Positions 34,182-42,889 of a stretch of DNA of 64,000 bases are shown piece after piece (the stretch's first letter is position 1; each line of letters opens with the position of its first letter). The stretch spans positions 62,001-126,000 of the forward strand of contig NZ_CALUCS010000002.1 of NCBI RefSeq assembly GCF_943914615.1, written 5' to 3'. Under the pieces are notes generated by a model. That model did no database searches. It saw nothing but the letters and a program-made list of their open reading frames with translations, and was not told the origin of the DNA. Source of the DNA: an uncultured Corynebacterium sp. GTDB lineage: Bacteria; Actinomycetota; Actinomycetes; Mycobacteriales; Mycobacteriaceae. Both the position numbers and the translations under genes were made by a program.

Positions 34182-36473
34182 GTGAGCGAGCTACACCCCG
34201 GAGACCTACTGGAGTGGCGCTACCGCATCGGCGCCCAGATCGCCCGCGGTGGCATGTCCACAGTCTATGCAGCTATCGATACGCGCCTGGACCGCGAAGT
34301 GGCGGTCAAGGTGATGGATCCGACGCTCGCCCGCGAGCCTGCCTTCCGCACCCGTTTCGAACGCGAGGCCCGCGCGGTGGCGAAGCTCAGCGACCCGTCG
34401 CTGGTGAACGTATTCGACCAGGGTGTAGACGACGACTACGTCTTCCTCGTAATGGAGCTAGTCGAAGGCGGATCGCTCCGCGAACTGCTGAAAGAGCGTG
34501 GCCCCATGCCACCCCACGCCGCGATCGCGGTGATGCGCCCGGTACTCACCGCACTGTCGATCGCCCATGCCAAGGGCATGATCCACCGAGACATCAAACC
34601 GGACAACGTGCTGATCAGCGACCACCACCAGGTCAAGCTCGCCGACTTCGGACTGGTACGCGCCATCAACAAGGCAATGGGCGACCCCACGAACGCCACC
34701 ACCTCCGTCAACGGGCAGGTCATCGGCACCGTCGGTTACCTCTCCCCAGAGCAAGTGCGCGGCGAGAACCTGACCCAAGCCAGCGACGTTTACTCCGCCG
34801 GCATTCTGCTATTCGAACTGCTCACCGGCCGCACGCCGTTTAAGGGCGGCACGCCCATCGAGACGGCCATGGCGCGCATCAACCGCCCTGTACCCGCTCC
34901 CAGCACGCTGATGCCCGACATCCCGCCGGAGATCGACGAGCTGGTTCTGCGCGCCTGCCACCGCGACCCCACGCAGCGCTTCGTAGACGGCGCCGAGTTT
35001 CTGGAAGCCGTGGAGCAGGCCGCCGAGAACCTCGACGTACCCGATTTTCAGGTGCCTGCTCCTACCGAATCCGCCGTGCGCAGCGCGCTGGCCGGAACTG
35101 ACTTCGGCGAGCGCACCCCGTGGGACGATGAATCCATGTCCACCCGCGCAGTCGTTCTGCCCAAGGAGGATCGCGCCCGCCCGGGAACGCACCACACCGC
35201 CATCACGCAATTCCAGCCGGAAGGGCGGCCAGGTTACACGGGGCTTCCAGGTGTGCCGGGTGAAGAGGCTATCCCCCACAACCCCAACGCCCCGTACACC
35301 AATCCGACGCGCACACAACACCAGCGGCCGTACGCCCCGCAAGAACCGCATAGGATGGATCCACACCGGTCGGGGCCGGCACGGCAAGCACCGAAGCTCA
35401 GCAACAAGTCCCCTGTAGCAACGGTCTTCTGGATCGTCCTCCTCATCGCACTGGTGATTGGCATGGCCTTAGGCGGATGGTGGTTCACCACGGGCCGCTA
35501 CGGCGAAATCCCTACTGTCATCGGCATGGATAAAGCCACCGCGCAGGCTACGGTCGAGGAAGCTGGTTTCAGCTCCACCTTGGACGAGCGCTACGACAAT
35601 CAGGCAGAAAAGAACACCGTGATGGGCACCGATCCCGCCAAGGGGCAAAAGGCCGTGCGGGGTTCCGAAGTGGCAGTGCTGCTCTCACTGGGCAAGCCGA
35701 CGGTTCCGGACCCGGGCACCAACTCGAGCCTGCAGTACTACACAAGTAAACTCACCGACCGCACGCTCAAGGTGAAAAAGGGCGATGATGTCTACTCCGA
35801 CGAAATCGCGAAAGGCCATGTCGCGGAGGTTCAGCCCGCCGCCGGAACTGAGGTGAACACCGGCTCCACTGTCGAAGTACGCATGAGTAAGGGCAAGCGT
35901 CCCGTCACCGTACCGGGTGTGAAGGGGCAGGACAGCAAACGGGCGAAGAAAACACTGGAGAAGGCTGGGCTGCAGGTCGCCGAGGAAACCGAGGAGTTCA
36001 ATAAGGACATTCCTGCCGGTCAGGCCATCCGCACTGACCCGAAGGAGGGTGCGGAGGTCGAGTCCGGCACGGAGGTGACTCTGGTGCTCTCGAACGCGAT
36101 CGAGGTGCCGGACGTGCAGGGTCTTTCTGTTGATGACGCCCGTAAGGCCCTGCGGGAGGCCGGCCTCAACCCGGTCGATGGCTCTCCCGTGGAGGACTCT
36201 TCCGAGGATGCCGGCGACGTGGCGGAACAGTCGCCAGGCGCGGGTGAACTGGTGGACCCATCGAAGAACACGGACGTGGAGATCCGCGAGTCCACATCCC
36301 AGCGCGTGCCTTGGGTTTTGGGGCTCACTGCGGAGAGGGCGCGAAAGAAATTGGAGGATGCGGGCTTCGAGGTGGAGATCAAGGGGGATCCCAATGGCTT
36401 GGTTCTGGGGCAATCCCCCGGCCCCAGCTCTCGGAGCCACCGCGGTGCCGTGGTCACGCTGACCACCATCTAG
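34182..36473 (+). CDS. pknL: Serine/threonine protein kinase PknL with PASTA repeats
   Basis: This transmembrane Ser/Thr kinase is linked to cell-wall and division control. The kinase domain (about 12-280) has the glycine loop GAQIARGGMSTVYAA, ATP Lys43, the catalytic loop HRDIKPDN (135-142) and DFG (155-157). A Pro-rich juxtamembrane region leads to one membrane helix at about 412-436. Outside are about five PASTA-like repeats, for example VPGVKGQDSKRAKKTLEKAG and VPDVQGLSVDDARKALREAG. Corynebacterial PknL is known to have PASTA repeats, unlike the mycobacterial protein. The start is GTG. Confidence 0.95.
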   Translation: MSELHPGDLLEWRYRIGAQIARGGMSTVYAAIDTRLDREVAVKVMDPTLAREPAFRTRFEREARAVAKLSDPSLVNVFDQGVDDDYVFLVMELVEGGSLRELLKERGPMPPHAAIAVMRPVLTALSIAHAKGMIHRDIKPDNVLISDHHQVKLADFGLVRAINKAMGDPTNATTSVNGQVIGTVGYLSPEQVRGENLTQASDVYSAGILLFELLTGRTPFKGGTPIETAMARINRPVPAPSTLMPDIPPEIDELVLRACHRDPTQRFVDGAEFLEAVEQAAENLDVPDFQVPAPTESAVRSALAGTDFGERTPWDDESMSTRAVVLPKEDRARPGTHHTAITQFQPEGRPGYTGLPGVPGEEAIPHNPNAPYTNPTRTQHQRPYAPQEPHRMDPHRSGPARQAPKLSNKSPVATVFWIVLLIALVIGMALGGWWFTTGRYGEIPTVIGMDKATAQATVEEAGFSSTLDERYDNQAEKNTVMGTDPAKGQKAVRGSEVAVLLSLGKPTVPDPGTNSSLQYYTSKLTDRTLKVKKGDDVYSDEIAKGHVAEVQPAAGTEVNTGSTVEVRMSKGKRPVTVPGVKGQDSKRAKKTLEKAGLQVAEETEEFNKDIPAGQAIRTDPKEGAEVESGTEVTLVLSNAIEVPDVQGLSVDDARKALREAGLNPVDGSPVEDSSEDAGDVAEQSPGAGELVDPSKNTDVEIRESTSQRVPWVLGLTAERARKKLEDAGFEVEIKGDPNGLVLGQSPGPSSRSHRGAVVTLTTI

Positions 36474-36485
36474 AAGCTAGCGCGG

Positions 36486-36537
36486 GCCAGCGCTTGCGGC
36501 GCCAGCTGGGCGCTGGCTCGGGGCGCGCGCCCGAGCC
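36486..36537. terminator. GC-rich hairpins between convergent pknL and aroG
   Basis: GCCAGCGC pairs with GCGCTGGC (36486-36517), and GGCTCGGG pairs with CCCGAGCC (36515-36537). The stems overlap by three bases so only one is fully formed. They lie between two convergent stops. A strong U-run is missing, so efficiency is uncertain. Confidence 0.55.
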
Positions 36538-36561
36538 TAGACCCCAGGCGCGCTTAGAACT

Positions 36562-37950
36562 TTAGTTGCGCAGCATCTCCGCAACCAGGAACGCCAGCTC
36601 CAGCGACTGCTGGGTGTTCAGGCGCGGGTCAACGGTGGTGGCGTAGCGCTCCGGCAGGTCCAGGTCCGTGATGGACTGGCCGCCACCGACAACCTCGGTA
36701 ACGTCCTCGCCGGTCAGCTCCACGTGGATACCGCCCGGGTGCGAGCCGATCTTGCGGTGCACCTCGAAGAAGCCCTGGACCTCGTCGATGATGCGGTCGA
36801 AGTCGCGGGTCTTGTAACCGTTGTTGGAGGTGTAGGTGTTGCCGTGCATCGGGTCGCACTGCCAGATGACCTTGTGGCCGGTGGCCTCCACTGCTTCGAC
36901 GATGGGCGGCAGGGCCGTGCGGATCTTGTCGTAGCCCATGCGGGTGATCAAGGTCAGGCGACCCGGGGTGTTGTTCGGATCCAGCTGGCGGACGTAACCG
37001 ACGGCCTCCTCCGGGGTGGTCGTCGGGCCGATCTTCACGCCCACCGGGTTGGCGATTAGGGAGGCGAAGCGGATGTGCGCGTCGTCCAGGCCGCGGGTGC
37101 GCTCGCCGATCCACACCTGGTGTGCAGACAGGTTGTACAGTGCATCGTTGCCCTCTTCGTCGTGGGCCAGGCGCAGCATTGCGCGCTCGTAATCCAACAC
37201 CAGCGCCTCGTGGGAGGCGAAGATGTCCGCGGAGCGCAGGGTCTCGGAAGTCACACCGCAGGCGGACATGAACTCCAGGCCGCGGTCAATCTCCGTGGCC
37301 AGGGCTTCGTAGCGGGCGCCCGCCGGGGAGTTCGTCACGAACTCGCGGTTCCACTCGTGCAGCTTGTACAGATCAGCGGTGCCGGAGTTGGTCAGCGCGC
37401 GAACCAGGTTCATCGCCGCGGAGGAGTTTGCGTAGGCGCGCACCATGCGGGATGGGTCGTGGGCACGGGCTTCCTCGGTGGCTTCCACGCCGTTGACCAG
37501 GTCGCCACGGTAGTTGAGCAGGCCGTTAGAGTCGCGGTCCGCGGAGCGCGGCTTTGCGTACTGGCCGGCGATGCGGCCCATCTTCACCACAGGGGTGGAA
37601 GCGCCGTAGGTCAGCACGACCGCCATCTGCAGCAGTGTCTTAACGTTGCCGCGCAGGTGCGGTTCGGTGTTCGTCTCGAAAGTTTCGGCGCAGTCGCCGC
37701 CCTGCAGCAAGAAGGCCTTGCCCATGGCCACGTCGGCTAGTTGCTTCTTCAGCTTCTTAACTTCTGGGGCCACGACGATCGGCGGCACAGATTCCAGGAT
37801 CTTGCGCACGCGGCCCGCGTGGTCCGCGTCCCAGCTGGGCTGCTGCTTTGCGTCGCGGGACAGCGCGTCTTCTAACTTTTCCGCCATGTCCGCGGGCAGC
37901 GGCGGCAGATCGGGCAGTTCATCTAACGGTGCATCAATAGTCCAAGCCAT
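36562..37950 (-). CDS. aroG: 3-deoxy-7-phosphoheptulonate synthase, class II
   Basis: This plant-like class II DAHP synthase performs the first shikimate-pathway step from PEP and erythrose 4-phosphate. The 462-residue protein contains LQGGDCAETFE, KMGRIAGQYAKPRS, RTRGLDDAHIRFA, and IWQCDPMHGNTYTS, all class II markers. Regulation in relatives involves chorismate mutase and aromatic amino acids. TATGAT lies 6 bases before the ATG, suggesting leaderless transcription. Confidence 0.97.
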   Translation of the reverse strand: MAWTIDAPLDELPDLPPLPADMAEKLEDALSRDAKQQPSWDADHAGRVRKILESVPPIVVAPEVKKLKKQLADVAMGKAFLLQGGDCAETFETNTEPHLRGNVKTLLQMAVVLTYGASTPVVKMGRIAGQYAKPRSADRDSNGLLNYRGDLVNGVEATEEARAHDPSRMVRAYANSSAAMNLVRALTNSGTADLYKLHEWNREFVTNSPAGARYEALATEIDRGLEFMSACGVTSETLRSADIFASHEALVLDYERAMLRLAHDEEGNDALYNLSAHQVWIGERTRGLDDAHIRFASLIANPVGVKIGPTTTPEEAVGYVRQLDPNNTPGRLTLITRMGYDKIRTALPPIVEAVEATGHKVIWQCDPMHGNTYTSNNGYKTRDFDRIIDEVQGFFEVHRKIGSHPGGIHVELTGEDVTEVVGGGQSITDLDLPERYATTVDPRLNTQQSLELAFLVAEMLRN

Positions 37951-38054
37951 AGGCAGATCATACTGTATGTGGCCTGTTCTATTGCCATTTAGGTCTCTTT
38001 CAGCTGCGCGGGTGCCACGGCTACGGGCCTAGCTCTGGAGCCCCGACTGCGCGA

Positions 38055-38567
38055 TTAGGACTGCAGGGCCTCCATGGACAAGCGGTACTTCACTACGTTG
38101 AAGCGAGCGTCCGCCAGCGCATCGTGCGCATTGCTCGGGCTCTCGGGGAGCCGGGGGCGTCCAGCCATCTCCCACAGCTGCTTGAGCTCGTGGGTAAAGC
38201 GCGGCAAATCAGAAGGCAAACCCGTCATGTCGCCCCACAGTTGCGCCAGTGCGACGTGGTCGTAGGCGCCCACCCAAGCCCACAGTTCGGGTCGGTCGCT
38301 GGGCTTTGTGCGGCTCCGGGTGGCGCGCTCGGGAACTAGGAATTCATGCAGTTTGGTGCGCAGCGTCGCGCGGTCCATCCACGCCTTGTCGGAGCGCGGA
38401 GGTAGCAGCGGCAGCACGTTCTTCTTCACCCACTGCCCCGCCCGGTGTTCGTTGAATTCGGTGGAGACCGCGTAGAACTCGCGGCCGTCCTCTGCCACCA
38501 CGCCGATGGAAATCAGGTCGATCGTGGAGCCGTCTTCGATGAATTCTGTGTCGTAGAAGTAGCGCAC
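38055..38567 (-). CDS. RNase AS-type 3'-5' exoribonuclease (Rv2179c family)
   Basis: This 170-residue DEDDh-fold enzyme is related to mycobacterial RNase AS, which trims 3' poly(A) and oligo(A). Catalytic motifs are YDTEFIEDGSTIDLISIG (Asp6, Glu8), WVGAYDHVALAQL (middle Asp), and NAHDALADARFN (His and last Asp). Length and residues match the family. It lies downstream of aroG with its own ATG, as in Mycobacterium, and is 32 bases after the acyltransferase gene stop. Confidence 0.9.
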   Translation of the reverse strand: MRYFYDTEFIEDGSTIDLISIGVVAEDGREFYAVSTEFNEHRAGQWVKKNVLPLLPPRSDKAWMDRATLRTKLHEFLVPERATRSRTKPSDRPELWAWVGAYDHVALAQLWGDMTGLPSDLPRFTHELKQLWEMAGRPRLPESPSNAHDALADARFNVVKYRLSMEALQS

Positions 38568-38598
38568 GATTGTCCAGTTTAGATCCCTTTACCCCGGA

Positions 38599-39693
38599 CT
38601 AAGCGGACGGGGCACGGTCACCGGCAGTGCGTGCGGTGTTGTGGGATTGTTGCTGCTTTTCTTGGGGACGCCGCAGTGCCGGTGGGAACAGTACCCAACC
38701 AAGGTAGGGAGTCTTGCTGATCGCATAGCCGACTGCGGAGGCCACCACGCAGGCGCCGATGCCCCACCACAGCTGACCGGCCAAGGTGCCCAGGAAGGAG
38801 AGGGTATCCGGGTGTGCCTCGGCAAGCGATACGGCCATCCCGCCGAGCAGAAACAGGCCCAGGGGGTGGAAGACGTAGACCTGCAGGGTATTGCGACCGA
38901 CGAACAGGAACAGGCGGTTTACACCTGGGATGGCGCAGATCCAGACGGAAACCACAATGGCAAACGGCAGAGCAGCCAGGGAGCTCACGAAGCCCGTGCC
39001 CAGGGTCTGGGCCGCAACTGTGGGCGTCCACTCGCTAAAGATCGTCTTGGACAGCGTGCGCGTTAAGAACTCGGAGCCGAAGAACAGCGCTGCGCTGCCG
39101 ATAATCACCCCAGGGCGGAATGCCTCTCGGGCGAGGCGGAAGAAGAAATCGCGGCAGTGCAGGCCGATGAAGAACATCGGGGCGTACGTCAGCACCTGGC
39201 GGAAGAAGAGGTTTTCGCCGCCTCCCAGGAAGGCTCCGATGACCAGCGGAATGCAGGAAACCAGGATCGCCAGCCACGGCGGCTGCTTGCGCAGAGTCCA
39301 GGCGAAGATGTTGTAGAGCATCAGTGCGTAGAGGAACCAGAGCCCCACGTTGCCCAGCACCATGGCTTTGACCAGGCCGATCCAGGAGAAGTTGTTGTCG
39401 ATGCTCATGCGCGTCAGCGCATGGAACGGGTTGAAGACCAGGTAGGGCACCAGCAGGAACCATAGTCGGCGGTACCACAGGTCGGCGAAGGAACGTTCCA
39501 GAATGCGGTGCGCGAAAAGTCCGGAGACCAGAAAGAACAGTGGCATCCGCAGCGGGTCGAGGAAGCTGGAGAATTGACCGAGAACCGTCTCCCTGCCGCC
39601 GGGGACACCGGTGACGACGTGCATGATGCACACGCCAATGATGGACAAACCCTTGGCTGCATCAGCCCATTCGACTCTCGCTTTAGTTGCCAT
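38599..39693 (-). CDS. Acyltransferase-3 family membrane protein
   Basis: This 364-residue polytopic protein has about ten membrane helices and an acyltransferase-3 (OafA/NodX-like) N-terminus, RVEWADAAKGLSIIGVCIMHVV. The conserved His lies in helix 1 and RMPLFFLVSGLFAHR follows. Such enzymes O-acylate sugars or lipids at the outer membrane face; the substrate here is not known. It stands between an RNase AS gene and plsC, where Mycobacterium has other membrane genes. A palindrome TTCACACCTGTGAA lies 22 bases upstream. Confidence 0.85.
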   Translation of the reverse strand: MATKARVEWADAAKGLSIIGVCIMHVVTGVPGGRETVLGQFSSFLDPLRMPLFFLVSGLFAHRILERSFADLWYRRLWFLLVPYLVFNPFHALTRMSIDNNFSWIGLVKAMVLGNVGLWFLYALMLYNIFAWTLRKQPPWLAILVSCIPLVIGAFLGGGENLFFRQVLTYAPMFFIGLHCRDFFFRLAREAFRPGVIIGSAALFFGSEFLTRTLSKTIFSEWTPTVAAQTLGTGFVSSLAALPFAIVVSVWICAIPGVNRLFLFVGRNTLQVYVFHPLGLFLLGGMAVSLAEAHPDTLSFLGTLAGQLWWGIGACVVASAVGYAISKTPYLGWVLFPPALRRPQEKQQQSHNTARTAGDRAPSA

Positions 39694-39710
39694 AATTCTT
39701 ATAACAGAAT

Positions 39711-39728
39711 CAGGTTCACACCTGTGAA
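39711..39728. promoter_or_regulatory. Palindrome upstream of the acyltransferase-3 gene
   Basis: TTCACA-CC-TGTGAA (39715-39728) is a perfect inverted repeat. It overlaps a second one, CAGGT-TCAC-ACCTG (39711-39724). It lies 18 bases before the gene start, where a regulator would block RNA polymerase. The regulator is not recognised. Confidence 0.4.
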
Positions 39729-39789
39729 GTCAAACCAATGAGGGGGTGCAAATGCCTGGTGAAAGCCCTATCGAATAGGTGGCGAATGC

Positions 39790-40518
39790 CTAACTGCGCG
39801 GCTCTGAGCCCGGCGGGTAGCCCTTGCCGGCCTCGAGGGACTTCTTTACATCGGCGGCGTAGAAGTCCTTGACGTACTCCTGGCCGGAAAGCTCGTGAAG
39901 AGCTTCCATAATCGCGTTGGTTAGCGCCCTGGCCTGCGCATAGTCGTCACCTGCATCGCGGAAATCAGCCGGGTCGATCGGGTCCCCGACGTACACACCA
40001 CAGCGGGCGGGGCGCGGGATCCAGGTACCGATCGGGTTGGCCTTGTTCGTGTTGATCATGGCCACCGGGTAGACCTTCTCACCGGATTCCAGGGCGATGC
40101 GCGCCAGACCGGTCTTGCCGCGGTACAGGCGCCCGTCCGGGGAGCGCGTGCCCTCCGGGTACATGCCCAGCAGATCCCCGCGCTCCAGTACCTTGAGGGC
40201 GGTTCCCAGTGCGGCGTTTTGGGATTCCTTATCCTCGCGGTCGATCGGCACCTGGCCGACGGAGCTGAAGAAGAACTTCTGGATGCCACCAACTAGGCCG
40301 GGGGTGGTGAAGTACTCCTTCTTAGCCAAGAAGGTCAGCTGGCGCTTGGATACCAGTGGCAAATAAAACGAGTCCATTACCGCCAGGTGGTTGGAGGCCA
40401 GAATTCCCGCCCCCTCCTTCGGCAGTTTCTCCAACCCCTTGGTGAAGGGGCGGTTGTACACGCGCAGCCACGGGCCGATGAGGATGTACTTAAAAAACCA
40501 ATACGCCTTATTCTGCAT
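39790..40518 (-). CDS. plsC: 1-acyl-sn-glycerol-3-phosphate acyltransferase (PlsC-like)
   Basis: This membrane-bound acyltransferase of phospholipid synthesis has 242 residues. The catalytic NHLAVMD (His44, Asp49) and glycerol-phosphate-binding PEGTRSPDG (from residue 121) are intact. It is the corynebacterial relative of the Rv2182c family. TAAGTT lies 7 bases before the ATG, consistent with leaderless transcription. It lies 32 bases after the glk stop, so read-through is also possible. Confidence 0.92.
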   Translation of the reverse strand: MQNKAYWFFKYILIGPWLRVYNRPFTKGLEKLPKEGAGILASNHLAVMDSFYLPLVSKRQLTFLAKKEYFTTPGLVGGIQKFFFSSVGQVPIDREDKESQNAALGTALKVLERGDLLGMYPEGTRSPDGRLYRGKTGLARIALESGEKVYPVAMINTNKANPIGTWIPRPARCGVYVGDPIDPADFRDAGDDYAQARALTNAIMEALHELSGQEYVKDFYAADVKKSLEAGKGYPPGSEPRS

Positions 40519-40550
40519 GTTCTAAAACTTACCGTCCCTTGGTGGCTTCC

Positions 40551-41558
40551 CTATTCAGCGCCACGCTCCAGCTTCTTGCGCGCCAGCAGCGCCACGCCGA
40601 TCATACCGGCATCGCCACCCAACTGTGCGGTTTTCACCTCTGCGACCGGGCGGTGGCCAGCGCCGACGATGCTGTAGTTCATCATCGATTCCGCCTGGTC
40701 CAGGAACAGATCCGCGTCGGAGCTGACTCCCCCGCCGATGACGATCAACTCCGGGTCCAACACGTCCTGCACCAGGGACAGGCCGCGCCCCAGCCACAGG
40801 CCCATGTCCTCGATGGCGGCACGGGCCAGCGGGTCGCCTTCCCGGGCCAGGCGGACGATGGCACGGCCGGAGATCTCCTCTGGATGCTGAGCATACTCGC
40901 GGGTAATGGCAGAATCCGGGTAACGGCCAGTCGCGATCAGGTCCTGTGCCGTCAGCGCCAGCGCCGAGCCGGAGCAGTAGCGCTCCAGGCATCCCTGCTT
41001 GCCGCACGGGCACGCCCGCCCGCCGGGCATGACGGTCAGGTGGCCAAACTCCGGGGCGGTGCCGAATGCTCCGCGGTAGATTTCCCCATCCACCATCACG
41101 GCACCACCGATGCCGGTACCCAAGGCGAATAGAACCCACGTCCCCGCGTTCTGTGCGGCACCCAGGTAGTACTCCCCCAGCGCCGCCGAGTTGGCGTCGT
41201 GCTCCAGCTCCACCGGCAGCCCCAGCTTCGCGCTCAGCCGCTCGGTGACCTTCGCATTCCGCCACGGCAGATGCGGGGCGAAGCGCACCGTATCGCGTTG
41301 GGAATTAATGAACCCCGCAACAGCCAGACCCACCGCAGCGATACCCTCATTGCGGCGTTGCAGGCAGCCTATTGCATGCACCAACGCGGTCTCCAGTGCG
41401 TACACGTTAGAGGGCGTGGGCAGCTTCTCGATGTCCAGGATCTGCCCGTCTGCGTCCACTACGGCAGCGCGCAGGTTCGTGCCACCGATGTCCACGCCCA
41501 CGGTTAGGGTCCCAGTCACTAGGCGTTCCACCTTCTCTTCTTCTGTACTTGTCTGCAC
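40551..41558 (-). CDS. glk: ROK-family glucokinase
   Basis: This cytoplasmic sugar kinase of the ROK family phosphorylates glucose with ATP in relatives. VGVDIGGTNLRAAVVD (about residues 19-34) is the phosphate-binding motif, FALGTGIGGAVMVDGEI the second glycine motif, and CPCGKQGCLERYCSGSAL the zinc-binding Cys/His cluster. The 335-residue reading begins at GTG; the exact start is uncertain because several GTG codons lie near. It is followed by plsC. Confidence 0.92.
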   Translation of the reverse strand: MQTSTEEEKVERLVTGTLTVGVDIGGTNLRAAVVDADGQILDIEKLPTPSNVYALETALVHAIGCLQRRNEGIAAVGLAVAGFINSQRDTVRFAPHLPWRNAKVTERLSAKLGLPVELEHDANSAALGEYYLGAAQNAGTWVLFALGTGIGGAVMVDGEIYRGAFGTAPEFGHLTVMPGGRACPCGKQGCLERYCSGSALALTAQDLIATGRYPDSAITREYAQHPEEISGRAIVRLAREGDPLARAAIEDMGLWLGRGLSLVQDVLDPELIVIGGGVSSDADLFLDQAESMMNYSIVGAGHRPVAEVKTAQLGGDAGMIGVALLARKKLERGAE

Positions 41559-41645
41559 TGTTCTGTACCGATCAACCCCCTTATTCTAGCCAGCCAGGCA
41601 GCGCATAAAAATTTTGCGGCTGCAGTCCCCTGGCCAGCCGGGGTG

Positions 41646-42848
41646 TCAGGCGAAGCTGTGGCGCGGTGGAATGTCGCCGGTTCCGGCCATCACTGCGCGG
41701 CACTGGTGGCCGAGGACCTCCCAGGTCCACTTCCCCGTCACATACTCCCTCGCTGCGGTCGATAGCCGCTGGCGCGTGGGGGCGTCACCAAGCAAAGAAC
41801 AGATACGCTCCACAACGTCGTTCGGGTTCCGGGAGTCCACGACCAGCCCGGTCTCCCCGTTGATCACCGTCTCGGGAGCACCGCCACCGTTGCCGGCGAC
41901 AGTAGCCACGCCGGCGGCCTGTGCCTCCAGGAACACGATGCCGAGCCCCTCCACCGACAGTCCGCCCAGCTGCGTGCGCACCGGCAGCGCAAATACGTCG
42001 CCGGCCACGAAATGCCCCGGTAGCTCCTCTACATCGACGGCGCCGGTAAATGTTGTGTTCTTTAGGACGCCCAGCCGACGCGCAAGCTTCTCCAATTTCC
42101 CGCGGTACGTACCGGGTCCGACGATCAGCAGGTGCGCATCCGGATGCTCGCGCAGGATGGCGGGCAGAGCTCTGACCAGCGTGTCTTGACCCTTGCGCGG
42201 AACCAGGCGGGAAACGGCGACGATAACCTTCTTGCCCTCCAGGCCGTAGCGGGCGCGCAGGGTTTGCCGCATGGCAGGGTCCGGGCGGAACAGGTCGGTG
42301 TTTACCCCGCCGGGCATGGGCTCCCAGGCAACGGCGGGGCCGAACGCGGCGGCCATGCGGTTGCGGGCGTAATGGGAAACATAGGTGAGGCAGTCCACGG
42401 TGTCGCCGATGCGCCGTAGGACCTGGCGGGAGCCGGGGAACATGGACCAGCCGACTTCATGGCCGTGCGTGGAGGCGACCACGCGGCGTGCCCCCGCCGC
42501 ACGCGCAGCCTTTGCCATCAGTGCCAGAGGCGCGGCGGCGCCGAACCAGACGGTGTGAATGTTGTGCTCGCGGATCAGCTGCTGCATTTTCCGCGCGGTG
42601 GCCGGGGTGGGCAGCATTACGCTGCGCGGCCAGCGAACCACCCGGTAGGGCTGCTGCGCATCGAAGGCGCGGGCATCCTCCGTGTTCTGCGTGGAGGCGA
42701 AGACTACGACGCTCTCCGGCTTCAGCGTGGAGAGGTAGTCGCGCACGTACGTCTGAATCCCGCCGAGGGTCGGCGGGAAGTCGTTCGTTACAACGAGGAC
42801 GCGCGGGTGGCTTTGCCGGTGTTCCTTGAGCTGATCTTCCTTTGGCAT
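41646..42848 (-). CDS. pimB: Phosphatidylinositol alpha-mannosyltransferase PimB
   Basis: This GT4 glycosyltransferase adds the second mannose to phosphatidylinositol monomannoside with GDP-mannose. The N-terminus VLVVTNDFPPTLGGIQTYV is the GT4 acceptor loop. The nucleotide-sugar site is EGLGIVFLEAQAAGVATVAGN with two conserved Glu. The ATG at 42848 gives 400 residues, and TAGCAT lies 8 bases before it, implying a leaderless mRNA. It fits with mptA in the lipoglycan pathway encoded nearby. Confidence 0.93.
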   Translation of the reverse strand: MPKEDQLKEHRQSHPRVLVVTNDFPPTLGGIQTYVRDYLSTLKPESVVVFASTQNTEDARAFDAQQPYRVVRWPRSVMLPTPATARKMQQLIREHNIHTVWFGAAAPLALMAKAARAAGARRVVASTHGHEVGWSMFPGSRQVLRRIGDTVDCLTYVSHYARNRMAAAFGPAVAWEPMPGGVNTDLFRPDPAMRQTLRARYGLEGKKVIVAVSRLVPRKGQDTLVRALPAILREHPDAHLLIVGPGTYRGKLEKLARRLGVLKNTTFTGAVDVEELPGHFVAGDVFALPVRTQLGGLSVEGLGIVFLEAQAAGVATVAGNGGGAPETVINGETGLVVDSRNPNDVVERICSLLGDAPTRQRLSTAAREYVTGKWTWEVLGHQCRAVMAGTGDIPPRHSFA

Positions 42849-42889
42849 ACGCAAGGATGCTACCGCACGGACAGGCCCGGGCAGGAGCC

